From Solirubrobacter ginsenosidimutans (lineage in GTDB: Bacteria; Actinomycetota; Thermoleophilia; Solirubrobacterales; Solirubrobacteraceae): a DNA stretch of 44,780 nucleotides. Position numbers and translations under genes: made by a program. Below, one piece after another: positions 32,194-39,813 of this stretch (its first letter is position 1; the number at the start of each line of letters is the position of its first letter). Where the stretch lies: NCBI RefSeq assembly GCF_027587205.1, contig NZ_JAPDOD010000065.1:1-44780 (forward strand). The letters run 5' to 3'. The notes beneath the pieces were generated by a model. That model saw nothing but the letters and a program-made list of their open reading frames with translations, was not told the DNA's origin and did no database searches.

Positions 32194-35100
32194 TGGCGGT
32201 GCTCCCGATCACTCATCGGCGACCCTCGACCCTTCGGATCGAGGATCGCTACACAGCGCAGGACGGCCAGGTCTTCCTGTCGGGCGTCCAGGCGCTCGTC
32301 CGGCTCCTGCTCGACCATCGCCGCGCCGACGCGGCCGCCGGGCTGCGCTCCGGGATCATGGTCTCGGGCTACCAGGGGTCGCCCCTGGGCGGATTCGATC
32401 GCGAGCTCGCCCGTCTGGGCTCGCTCGGCGCCGAGCACGACATCGTCCACCGGCCGGGCGTGAACGAGGAGCTCGGCGCGACCGCCGTCTGGGGCTCGCA
32501 GATGGCCTCGTCGCTGCCGGGCGCGCGCTATGAGGGCGTGCTCGGGGTGTGGTACGGCAAGGCGCCGGGCGTCGATCGCGCCTCTGACGCGATCCGCCAC
32601 GCCAACTTCGGCGGCACCGATCCGCGCGGCGGCGTGCTCGCGCTGTGCGGCGACGATCCCGCCTCGAAGTCCTCGACGCTGCCGAGCGCCTCGGAGTCGC
32701 TGCTCGCGGCGCTTGAGGTCCCCGTGTTCGCGCCCGGCAGCGTGCAGGAGGCGCTGGATCTCGGCCGCCACGCGATCGCCTGCTCGCGCGCCTCAGGCCT
32801 CTGGTCGGCGCTGAAGATCACGACCGACGTCGCCGACGCGACCGCCGGCGTCGAGGTCGGCGCGCACCGCGTGACGCCGCGGATGCCGCTGCTCGAGTGG
32901 GAGGGCGCGCCGTACGTGCACCGTCCCTCGTCGAACCTGCTCGCGGCCGCGTCGCTGGAGCTCGAGCGGACGCTGCGCGAGGTCCGGCTCCCGCTCGCCG
33001 TGCGCTACGCGCAGCTGAACGAGCTCAACCGGGTCGTCGTCGAGGCGCCCGGCGCCCGGCTGGGGATCGTTGCCGCCGGCACGGCCGCCCACCAGGCGCT
33101 GCAGGCGCTGCGCGACCTCGATCTCAATGACGTGCGCGTGCTCCAGATCGGCATGCCGTACCCGCTCGACGCGGCCGCGGTGCGCTCTTTCGCGACCGGG
33201 TTGGACGAGGTGCTGGTGCTGGAGGACAAGGGCCCGTTCCTCGAGCGCCTGGTCAAGGACGCGCTCTACGGCACGCCGGCCGCGCCGCTGATCACCGGCG
33301 AGCGCGACGACCGCGGCGTGCGGCTGGTCCCCTCGACCGGCGCGTTGACGCCCGACAAGATCGCGCGCGCCATCGGGCGCCGCGTCGATTCCGCCGCGGT
33401 GCGCGAGCGGCTGGAGCGCCTGGACCGGGTCGTCGACGAGCCCGCGGTGGGCGCGGTGCGCGCCCCGCACTTCTGCTCCGGCTGCCCCCACAATTCGAGC
33501 ACGCAGGCCGAGGACGACCAGCTCGTCGGCGCCGGGATCGGCTGCCACACGATGGTCATGCTCGGCGCCGCCAACACCCACGGCGACGTGCGCGGCCTGA
33601 CCCAGATGGGTGGCGAGGGCGCGCAGTGGATCGGCGCCGCGCCCTTCCTCGAGCCGCGCCACTTCGTCCAGAACCTCGGCGACGGCACGTTGCATCACTC
33701 CGGCTCATTGGCGATCCGCGCCGCGATCGCGGCGGACCTCCACGTCACCTACAAGATCCTCTACAACTCGACCGTCGCGATGACCGGCGGGCAGGACGTC
33801 CCGGGTGGGATGGCCGTGCCCGAGCTGGTCCGCAGCCTCGAGGCCGAGGGCGTCAAGCGGGTGATCATCACCGCCGACGATCCGTCCCGCTACGAGGGCG
33901 TCACGCTCGCGCCGCTGGCCGAGGTCCGCCCGCGCAAGGCGCTGCGGCGCTCGCAGAAGGAGCTCGCGGCGCTCTCTGGTGTGACCGTGCTGATCCACGA
34001 TCAGGCCTGCGCGACCGAGCTGCGCCGCGCCCGCAAGCGCGGGAAGGCGGTCACGCCGCCGCAGTCGATCGTCATCAACGAGCGCGTGTGCGAGGGCTGC
34101 GGCGACTGCGGCGAGAAGTCCGGCTGCCTGTCGGTCGAGCCGGTCGAGACCGAGTTCGGCCGTAAGACACGCATCCACCAGAGCTCCTGCAACAAGGACT
34201 TCTCGTGCCTCGAGGGCGACTGCCCGTCGTTCATGGAGGTCATCGCGCCGAAGGCGGCCAAGCGGCGCGCCGCGCCGCCCGCTCCCGCGCTGGCCGAGCC
34301 CGCGCTGACGGAGGCGAGTGAGGTGCGCGTGCGGCTGGTGGGGATCGGCGGCACCGGTGTCGTCACGGTCAGCCAGGTGCTCGGGATGGCCGCGATGCTC
34401 GACGGGCGCCCGGTCGGCGGCCTCGACATGACGGGCCTGAGCCAGAAGGCCGGCCCGGTCGCGTCCGACGTGCGGATCGGGGGCGAGGCGGGTGTGGCGA
34501 GCCCGTCCACGGGCGGAATCGACGTGCTGCTCGGCCTGGACATCGTCGCCACCGCGACCTCCCAGCACCTGGCGATGAGCGACGCGGCGCGCACCGTCGC
34601 CGCGGTGTCGACCAGCGTCGTGCCCACGGCCGAGATGGTCGTGAACCCGCGTGCGGGCGCGCCCGATCTGGCCGCGGCGCAGGCGGGGATCTCCGCCGCC
34701 ACCCGCGGCGGCGTCTTCTTCGACGCGCAGGCGCTCGCGCTGGCGCTCTTCGGCGATCACATGCCGGCCAACGTGATGGTGCTCGGCGCGGCGTGGCAGC
34801 AGGGCGTCATCCCCGTGTCTCTGGGGGCGATCCGGCAGGCGTTCGAGCTCAACGGGACCGCCGTGGAGCAGAACCTCGCCGCGTTCGACTGGGGCCGCGC
34901 CGTCGTGGGTGCGGCGGACGCCGTGGCGGAGGTGCTCGCGCCGGCTGAGGTCTCGCGGGCGCTGAGCAAGGCTGAGCGCACCGTGATCGATCGGCTCGCG
35001 CCCGAACCGGGCGAGCTGCGGCGGTTGCTGGAGATCCGCGTCCCCGATCTCGCGGGCTGGGGCGGCGCATCCGCGGTCGCGCGCTACGCCGACGCGCTCG

Positions 35101-35573
35101 AGCGCGTGCAGGCCCACGGCGACGACGCGCTGACCGAGGCGGTCGCCCACGGCCTCTACAAGCTGCTCGCCTACAAGGACGAGTACGAGGTCGCGCGCCT
35201 GCATCTCGAGGGCCTGCGCGATCTGCCCGAGGGCGCCAAGGTCAAGTTCCTCTTGCACCCGCCGGTCCTGCGGGCGCTGGGCATGGACCGCAAGCTGCGG
35301 CTCGGTCGCTGGTTCGTTCCCGCGTTCCGGGCGCTCAAGGCGGGCCGGCGGCTCCGGGGTACGGCACTCGATCCCTTCGGGCGCGCGGAGGTGCGGCGCG
35401 TCGAGCGCGCGCTTCCGGACGAGTACCTGGCGCTGGTCGAGACCGCGGTCCAGCGGGACCCGGCCACCGCGCTGGCCGTCGCCGAGCTGCCCGACATGGT
35501 GCGCGGCTACGAGGACATCAAGCTCGCCAACGTGGAGCGCTTCCGCGCCCGCGCCGCCGAGCTGCTCTCGTAA
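32193..35573 (+). CDS. Indolepyruvate ferredoxin oxidoreductase, fused three-domain form
   Basis: A 1126-residue fused 2-oxoacid:ferredoxin oxidoreductase close to the usual 1150-1190. Residues 1-420 form the pyrimidine-binding and transketolase-like part (MVSGYQGSPLGGFDREL; NEELGATAVWGSQ). Residues 425-600 hold the thiamine diphosphate part (HFCSGCPHNSST; GIGCHTMVML; GEGAQWIG). Cys-rich segments at about 631-675 (CEGCGDCGEKSGC; CNKDFSCLEGDC) bind an iron-sulfur cluster. From about 710 the gamma domain follows (LVGIGGTGVVTVSQ). It converts aryl- or branched 2-oxoacids to acyl-CoA with ferredoxin. The GntR neighbour is its likely regulator. Confidence 0.93.
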   Translation: MAVLPITHRRPSTLRIEDRYTAQDGQVFLSGVQALVRLLLDHRRADAAAGLRSGIMVSGYQGSPLGGFDRELARLGSLGAEHDIVHRPGVNEELGATAVWGSQMASSLPGARYEGVLGVWYGKAPGVDRASDAIRHANFGGTDPRGGVLALCGDDPASKSSTLPSASESLLAALEVPVFAPGSVQEALDLGRHAIACSRASGLWSALKITTDVADATAGVEVGAHRVTPRMPLLEWEGAPYVHRPSSNLLAAASLELERTLREVRLPLAVRYAQLNELNRVVVEAPGARLGIVAAGTAAHQALQALRDLDLNDVRVLQIGMPYPLDAAAVRSFATGLDEVLVLEDKGPFLERLVKDALYGTPAAPLITGERDDRGVRLVPSTGALTPDKIARAIGRRVDSAAVRERLERLDRVVDEPAVGAVRAPHFCSGCPHNSSTQAEDDQLVGAGIGCHTMVMLGAANTHGDVRGLTQMGGEGAQWIGAAPFLEPRHFVQNLGDGTLHHSGSLAIRAAIAADLHVTYKILYNSTVAMTGGQDVPGGMAVPELVRSLEAEGVKRVIITADDPSRYEGVTLAPLAEVRPRKALRRSQKELAALSGVTVLIHDQACATELRRARKRGKAVTPPQSIVINERVCEGCGDCGEKSGCLSVEPVETEFGRKTRIHQSSCNKDFSCLEGDCPSFMEVIAPKAAKRRAAPPAPALAEPALTEASEVRVRLVGIGGTGVVTVSQVLGMAAMLDGRPVGGLDMTGLSQKAGPVASDVRIGGEAGVASPSTGGIDVLLGLDIVATATSQHLAMSDAARTVAAVSTSVVPTAEMVVNPRAGAPDLAAAQAGISAATRGGVFFDAQALALALFGDHMPANVMVLGAAWQQGVIPVSLGAIRQAFELNGTAVEQNLAAFDWGRAVVGAADAVAEVLAPAEVSRALSKAERTVIDRLAPEPGELRRLLEIRVPDLAGWGGASAVARYADALERVQAHGDDALTEAVAHGLYKLLAYKDEYEVARLHLEGLRDLPEGAKVKFLLHPPVLRALGMDRKLRLGRWFVPAFRALKAGRRLRGTALDPFGRAEVRRVERALPDEYLALVETAVQRDPATALAVAELPDMVRGYEDIKLANVERFRARAAELLS

Positions 35574-35594
35574 ACTGGGCGGCATGTCCCAGTT
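35573..35594. promoter_or_regulatory. TetR operator 1 over the tetR start codon
   Basis: AACTGGG (35573-35579), 8 bases, CCCAGTT (35588-35594): a perfect 7-bp inverted repeat containing the tetR ATG at 35584. A -10-like TAAACT (35571-35576) lies 7 bases before the ATG. The same CTGGG-N8-CCCAG recurs at 36188-36205. Confidence 0.75.
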
Positions 35595-36180
35595 GACCGC
35601 GAAGGGCCTCGCGACGAAGGCGCGGATCGTCGCGGCCGCGGCCGACCTGGTCTTCAAGCAGGGCGTCGCCGGCACGAGCATCGAGGAGGTCCGCAAGGCG
35701 GCGGGCGTCAGTGGCTCGCAGATGACGCACTACTTCGAGGACAAGCGAGCGCTGATCCGCGCCGTCGTCACCCACCAGGCGGACACGATCCTCGCGGTGC
35801 ACCAGGAGTTGGGAAAGCTCGACAGCTTCGTCGCTCTTGACGCGTGGGCGAATTTGAACATTCAGCAGCAGCGGCTTCGGCAGTGCGAAGGCGGGTGCCT
35901 GCTGGGGTCGGTGGCGGCCGAGGTCGTCGAGTGCGATGCGCAGGCCCGCGCGAACGCCGAGCGGGGCTTCGAGCGCTGGGAGGCGGTGCTGCGCGACGGC
36001 CTGACCGCGATGCGCGAGCGTGGCGACCTGCGGCCCGAGGCCGACCCCGATCAGCTCGCGCTGGCGCTGCTCGCCGCGGTGCAGGGCGGGGCGCTGCTCA
36101 CCCAGGCGCGCCGCGACGCGGCACCGCTCGAGGCGGCACTGAACGTCGCGCTCGCGCACGTCCGGTCGCTCGCGGCCTGA
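35584..36180 (+). CDS. TetR/AcrR-family repressor (LmrA/YxaF-like)
   Basis: A 198-residue TetR protein: HTH ARIVAAAADLVFKQGVAGTS plus VSGSQMTHYFEDKRALIRAV. The C-terminal domain carries CEGGCLLGS, a motif of the LmrA/YxaF subgroup, before an EVVECDA segment. The oxidoreductase gene ends 10 bases upstream, but it has its own operator and a -10-like hexamer 7 bases from the ATG, so the mRNA is probably leaderless. Operators on both sides of the gene indicate autoregulation and repression of the following F420-reductase-like gene. Confidence 0.92.
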   Translation: MSQLTAKGLATKARIVAAAADLVFKQGVAGTSIEEVRKAAGVSGSQMTHYFEDKRALIRAVVTHQADTILAVHQELGKLDSFVALDAWANLNIQQQRLRQCEGGCLLGSVAAEVVECDAQARANAERGFERWEAVLRDGLTAMRERGDLRPEADPDQLALALLAAVQGGALLTQARRDAAPLEAALNVALAHVRSLAA

Positions 36181-36187
36181 CGCCATT

Positions 36188-36205
36188 CTGGGTCGGTTAT
36201 CCCAG
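36188..36205. promoter_or_regulatory. TetR operator 2 upstream of the F420-reductase-like gene
   Basis: CTGGG (36188-36192), 8 bases, CCCAG (36201-36205), the same arms and spacing as operator 1. A -10-like TATCGT (36211-36216) lies 7 bases before the ATG at 36224. The operator overlaps the expected -35 position. Confidence 0.75.
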
Positions 36206-36223
36206 TTCGCTATCGTCGGCGAC

Positions 36224-36823
36224 ATGCGATTCGGAACCATCGGCGCGGGCAACATCGCGCAGGCCGTCGCGCGTCATGCGGTGGCCGCAGGACATGACGT
36301 CGTGATCTCGAACAGCCGCGAGCCCGAGACGCTCGCCGAGCTCGCCGCCGAGCTCGGTGCGACGGCCGGCAGTGTCGAAGAGGCCGCCGCGGCCGACATC
36401 GTTCTGCTCGCCCCGCCGTGGAGTGCGGTCGACGACATCCTCGGCGCCCTGCCGGCCTGGGACGGGCGCATCCTGATCGACGCGACCAACGCGTTCATCA
36501 GCTTCTCGCCGACGCAGGTCGCCGACTTCGGCGACGGCACCAGCAGCGAGCACGTCGCGTCACTCGCCTCCGGCGCGCACGTGATCAAGGCGTTCAACAC
36601 CCTCTTCGCGCGCTTCATCGCCGCCGATCCGCGCCACGACGCAGGCCGCCAGCTGTTGTTCTACGCGGGCGACGACGCCGACGCCAAGGCGCGCTTCGCC
36701 GCGCTGGTCGACGACTTCGGGTTCGCGGCGGTCGACGCGGGCTCGCTCCACGAGGGCGGCAAGTTCATGCAGGCGGGCGGGGGGCCTTTGTCTGGTCTGC
36801 ATGCGCTCAAGCAGGAGACCTAG
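36224..36823 (+). CDS. NADPH-dependent F420 reductase-like NAD(P)-binding protein
   Basis: A 199-residue Rossmann protein of the COG2085 type: FGTIGAGNIAQAVARHAVAAGHDVVISNSR at the N-terminus (GxGxxA, with Ser-Arg typical of NADP binding), IVLLAPPWSAV, LIDATNAF and VIKAFNTLFA. The C-terminus GGGPLSGLHALKQ matches the normal family end. Members transfer hydride between NADPH and F420 or reduce related substrates. The TAG stop at 36821-36823 is part of the CTAG end of repeat element C. The gene seems complete, so the insertion did not remove conserved residues. Confidence 0.87.
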   Translation: MRFGTIGAGNIAQAVARHAVAAGHDVVISNSREPETLAELAAELGATAGSVEEAAAADIVLLAPPWSAVDDILGALPAWDGRILIDATNAFISFSPTQVADFGDGTSSEHVASLASGAHVIKAFNTLFARFIAADPRHDAGRQLLFYAGDDADAKARFAALVDDFGFAAVDAGSLHEGGKFMQAGGGPLSGLHALKQET

Positions 36824-37334
36824 GGACGCAAAGTCAACTGCGCCGGGTGGGGGAGGGGGAGTGGTTCGCCCTCCGTTGCTGGCTGCCGTGGACCCGCTTG
36901 GTGCGCGGCTCTGTCGGGGTCGAATTGGCGTGCTGGGATACCGACAGTTACGGGCGTGGTGCTGACACTCCCGTCCGCGCCGGGCCTTCCGGTGATCGGT
37001 GTCGGCGAGCAAAGAAGTCGTGCGCGAGGGGGTGATGAACAAATGCGTCCTGTGACAACGCAAATGTTCATCACCCCCACCGACGCGCCAACTCGACCAG
37101 TGCGAACCTGATCGAAACCCGCGATCTGTCCCTCAAACGCGCACGGTCGACCATGGCGACCGGGACAACCGCGAGCGCGGGACACACTGACCAGCCCACG
37201 CCCGTAACTGTCGGTATCCCAGCACCGCACTTCGGGCCAACAGAGCCGCGCCGCGAGCCGGACCCACGGCAGCCCGGGACGGGTGGCTCGCCACTCCCCC
37301 TCCCCACCCGGCGCAGTTGACTTTGAGTCCCTAG
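36820..37334. repeat. Terminal-inverted-repeat element, copy C (inverted-dimer form)
   Basis: A 515-bp element with CTAG at both ends (36820-36823 and 37331-37334). About 145 bp at the left (CTAGGGACGCAAAGTCAACT, G-run block, ggataccgacagttacgggcg) recur in inverted orientation at the right end with some substitutions and an inserted block. The right half also shares gatcgcgggtttcgatcagg with copy A in opposite orientation. The left CTAG contains the TAG stop of the F420-reductase-like gene and the right CTAG the TAG stop of the convergent sigma-2 gene. No protein-coding capacity is evident. It lies precisely between two convergent genes. Confidence 0.85.
37028..37078. repeat. Central hairpin of repeat element C
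   Basis: Arms 37028-37047 and 37059-37078 pair at 18 of 20 positions, the outer 13 perfectly (GGGGGTGATGAAC with GTTCATCACCCCC), around an 11-base loop. Its AT content is higher than the rest of the element. A different hairpin occupies the matching place in copy A. Confidence 0.8.
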
Positions 37335-38503
37335 AACCGCAGCCGGTCAAGCGTCTCGCGCGCCAGCGCCAGGGTCTGATCGTCCGCCTTCGGCCCGAGC
37401 ACCACCAGTCCGCGAAGGCGACGTGGCCCGACCCGCAGCCCGCTGGTGTAGACGCGGATCTTGGGGCGGCAGACGCGCAGCGCACGCTCCAGGTCCGGCG
37501 CCCGCTTCGGCGAGAACCGCTTCGGGAACGCGCCCGCTCCGTCGAGCCGATCGACGACCGAGACCAGCGCGTCGGCGTCGCCCAGCTCGGGGAGCGCGCC
37601 GCAGCGCGAGCCGGCGGCGCCCCCGGTCGCGTACGTCGTCAGCGTCACGAGCTCGCGCCCGCCGGTCACCGCCGGTGCCTGCTTCGCCGACGCGAGATAC
37701 CACGGGCGCGGGAAGAACCCCGAGACCTCGTGCTGCGCCTCGAACGGCAGCCAGGTGGTCGACGCCGCGGTCGACGACCGGTCGGGTTTGACGGCCTCGC
37801 CGAGGGCCCAGGTCACCGTGACGATCGCCAGCATCACCCGCGCGGCGATCACCACCCGCCGCCGCCGGCGCCGCCGCCCGTGATGGCACGCCGCGGCGCC
37901 GACGAGCCCGTCCGCGACACTGGGCAGCAGCACGCCGCCCGCCGCGCCGTCGGCCGGCCGGTTCGCGACGGCGCGCCGCCGGTCCGTGTCCTGCGCGCCA
38001 CCGGCCGGCCCAGTTGCAGCGCCGTCGCCCGGGGGGCTCACCGCGCCGTGCCGCGCGACGTTCGCCGGCCCGTGCTGCGCCGCGCTGTGGCTGAGCGGCC
38101 ACAGACCCGATCCCGCGGCGCCGCGCGCGGACTCGGCGAGCACGGTGTGTGCGGAGCGGCGCGGCTTGCGCTCCTCGTTGCGATCCAGGCCGCGGAGCTG
38201 CCAGACGCGGTCGAGCGCGCGGTCGTCGAGCGCGACCGGCGCGAGCTTCAGCCGCTCGCGCGCGGCGTCGTCGACCGCTCCCTCCCGGTAGGCGCGGTGC
38301 AGTTGCGTGTTGGCCAGCGCGAGCACCCAGTCGAGTTCGCGGTCGTCGGCGGGATCGAAGCGGCGGAACCGCGTGAGCGCCGTCGCGAACGTCTCCGCGG
38401 TCAGGTCGGCGGCGAGATCGGGTGAGCGCACGCGCTCCATGAAGAACCGCAGCACGGTCGTCTCGTACCGCGCGTAGAACTCCCCGAGCGCCTGCGGGTC
38501 CAT
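37331..38503 (-). CDS. Membrane-anchored protein with sigma-2 domain and eroded sigma-4
   Basis: A 390-residue protein. Residues about 5-75 form an ECF-type region 2 (FYARYETTVLRFFMERV, DLTAETFATALTRFRRF, WVLALANTQLHRAYRE). Where region 4 should follow, only a faint echo remains (SHSAAQHGPANVARHGAVS, about 138-156), and no other reading frame contains a proper region 4. A Pro/Gly/Ala linker and a run of seven Arg lead to one membrane helix (VVIAARVMLAIVTVTWALG, about 217-235). The C-terminal 150 residues, with two Cys (301, 345), would lie outside. Start ATG 38503. It may be a tethered regulator or a decayed sigma/anti-sigma fusion. The TAG stop lies in repeat element C. Confidence 0.75.
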   Translation of the reverse strand: MDPQALGEFYARYETTVLRFFMERVRSPDLAADLTAETFATALTRFRRFDPADDRELDWVLALANTQLHRAYREGAVDDAARERLKLAPVALDDRALDRVWQLRGLDRNEERKPRRSAHTVLAESARGAAGSGLWPLSHSAAQHGPANVARHGAVSPPGDGAATGPAGGAQDTDRRRAVANRPADGAAGGVLLPSVADGLVGAAACHHGRRRRRRRVVIAARVMLAIVTVTWALGEAVKPDRSSTAASTTWLPFEAQHEVSGFFPRPWYLASAKQAPAVTGGRELVTLTTYATGGAAGSRCGALPELGDADALVSVVDRLDGAGAFPKRFSPKRAPDLERALRVCRPKIRVYTSGLRVGPRRLRGLVVLGPKADDQTLALARETLDRLRF

Positions 38504-38549
38504 GTCCTCATTATTCGCGAACGCGGCCGCCTTTGTGACCGAATCGCGG

Positions 38550-39746
38550 TCAGGCGGCGACCAGGCGGTTCGCGAGCGCCTCGGGTGCGCGTGCGAGCTG
38601 GATCGTCGCGGCGCCCAGCACCTCCGCGCGTGAGCCGAGGTCGCCGGCCACCACGCGCATCGAGGCGGCGGCGGGGGCGATCGCCGAGCGGGTGATCGCC
38701 GCGCGGATCGGCGTGAGCAGCACCTCGCCCGCCTCGGCCAGCTCACCGCCGATGATCACCAAAGAGGGGTTCAGAAGATTGACGGCGGCGGCGAGCGCGG
38801 CGCCGATCGCCTGGCCCGCATCGGACACGACGCGCTGGGCGCCGCGATCGCCCGCGCGGACCAGGTCGAGCATGCGCGCAACCGAGGTCGGCTCGCCCCG
38901 GCTGCGCTCGAGCAGGTCCGCGAGCGCGACCGGGCTGACGATCGTCTCCAGGCACCCGCGGTTGCCGCAGCGGCAGATCTCGCCGTTCGAGACCGCCTCG
39001 GTGTGGCCGATCTCGCCCGCGACCCCCGCCACGCCCCGGTAGGGCTGGTCGCGCAGGATCAACCCCAGTCCCACGCCCGCCGACAGGCGCACGTACAACA
39101 TGTCGGAGACGCCGCGCCCGGCCCCGAAGAGGTGCTCGCCCATCGCTCCGGCGTTGGCGTCGTTCTCGACCTGCACCGGCATTTCGAGCCGCGACTCGAG
39201 CTCGCGCGCCGGGTCCAGCCCCGCCCAATCGGGAAGCAGGCCGTCGGTGTGCACGGCGCCGCGGCGCCCGTCGACGGGCGCCGCCATCCCGACGCCCGCG
39301 CCGATCACGTCGTCGAACGCCACGTTCGCCTCGGCGAGCGAGGCCATGGCGAGGTCGCGCGCGAGATCGAAACTCCCCAGCGGGTCCTCGTCGACCCGGC
39401 TCTCGGCCCACCGCTGCGCGATGATCGCTCCACCGAGGTCGCACACCGCGGCCCGCACGTGGCGGTGGCCGAAGTCCAGCCCGACCGCGCACGCGGCGCG
39501 CGGCGCGAGCGACACCTGCAGCGGCGGCCGCCCGATCGCCTTGCGGCGCTCATCGGTCAGCCCGTCGGACTGCTGCTCGACCATCCCGGCCCGCTCGAGC
39601 TCGGAGAGCACTGCGGTGACGGTGGCCCGCGACAGCCCGAGGCTGCGCCCGAGCTCCGCCCGTGAGCGCGACGGATGCCGCAGCAGTACCTCGAGAATCC
39701 GCAGTCGATTGGACTCCCTGAAGTTGCTCCCGAGGACGTCGCTCAC
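38550..39746 (-). CDS. ROK-family transcriptional repressor
   Basis: A 398-residue NagC/XylR-type protein from GTG 39746, chosen because GGGAGG lies just upstream; an open frame to 39827 lacks a ribosome binding site. The N-terminal HTH is LEVLLRHPSRSRAELGRSLG and LSRATVTAVLSELERAG. The ROK domain begins GLDFGHRHVRAAVCDLGG and has the sugar site ENDANAG and the zinc-binding CRCGNRGCLE. It is divergent from the alditol-oxidase-like gene across 67 bases and probably represses that gene until a sugar or sugar alcohol binds. Confidence 0.92.
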   Translation of the reverse strand: MSDVLGSNFRESNRLRILEVLLRHPSRSRAELGRSLGLSRATVTAVLSELERAGMVEQQSDGLTDERRKAIGRPPLQVSLAPRAACAVGLDFGHRHVRAAVCDLGGAIIAQRWAESRVDEDPLGSFDLARDLAMASLAEANVAFDDVIGAGVGMAAPVDGRRGAVHTDGLLPDWAGLDPARELESRLEMPVQVENDANAGAMGEHLFGAGRGVSDMLYVRLSAGVGLGLILRDQPYRGVAGVAGEIGHTEAVSNGEICRCGNRGCLETIVSPVALADLLERSRGEPTSVARMLDLVRAGDRGAQRVVSDAGQAIGAALAAAVNLLNPSLVIIGGELAEAGEVLLTPIRAAITRSAIAPAAASMRVVAGDLGSRAEVLGAATIQLARAPEALANRLVAA

Positions 39747-39813
39747 CCACACCTCCCGCCTTGCTGACTCGTTTAAGCATACGGCGTCAGGCGGACCGTG
39801 ATGCAATGACGCG

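Noticed and set aside
33705..35696. A 663-codon minus-strand open frame inside the indolepyruvate oxidoreductase
   Set aside because: Mirror frame of a conserved gene with low-complexity His/Arg/Gly composition and no recognisable fold.
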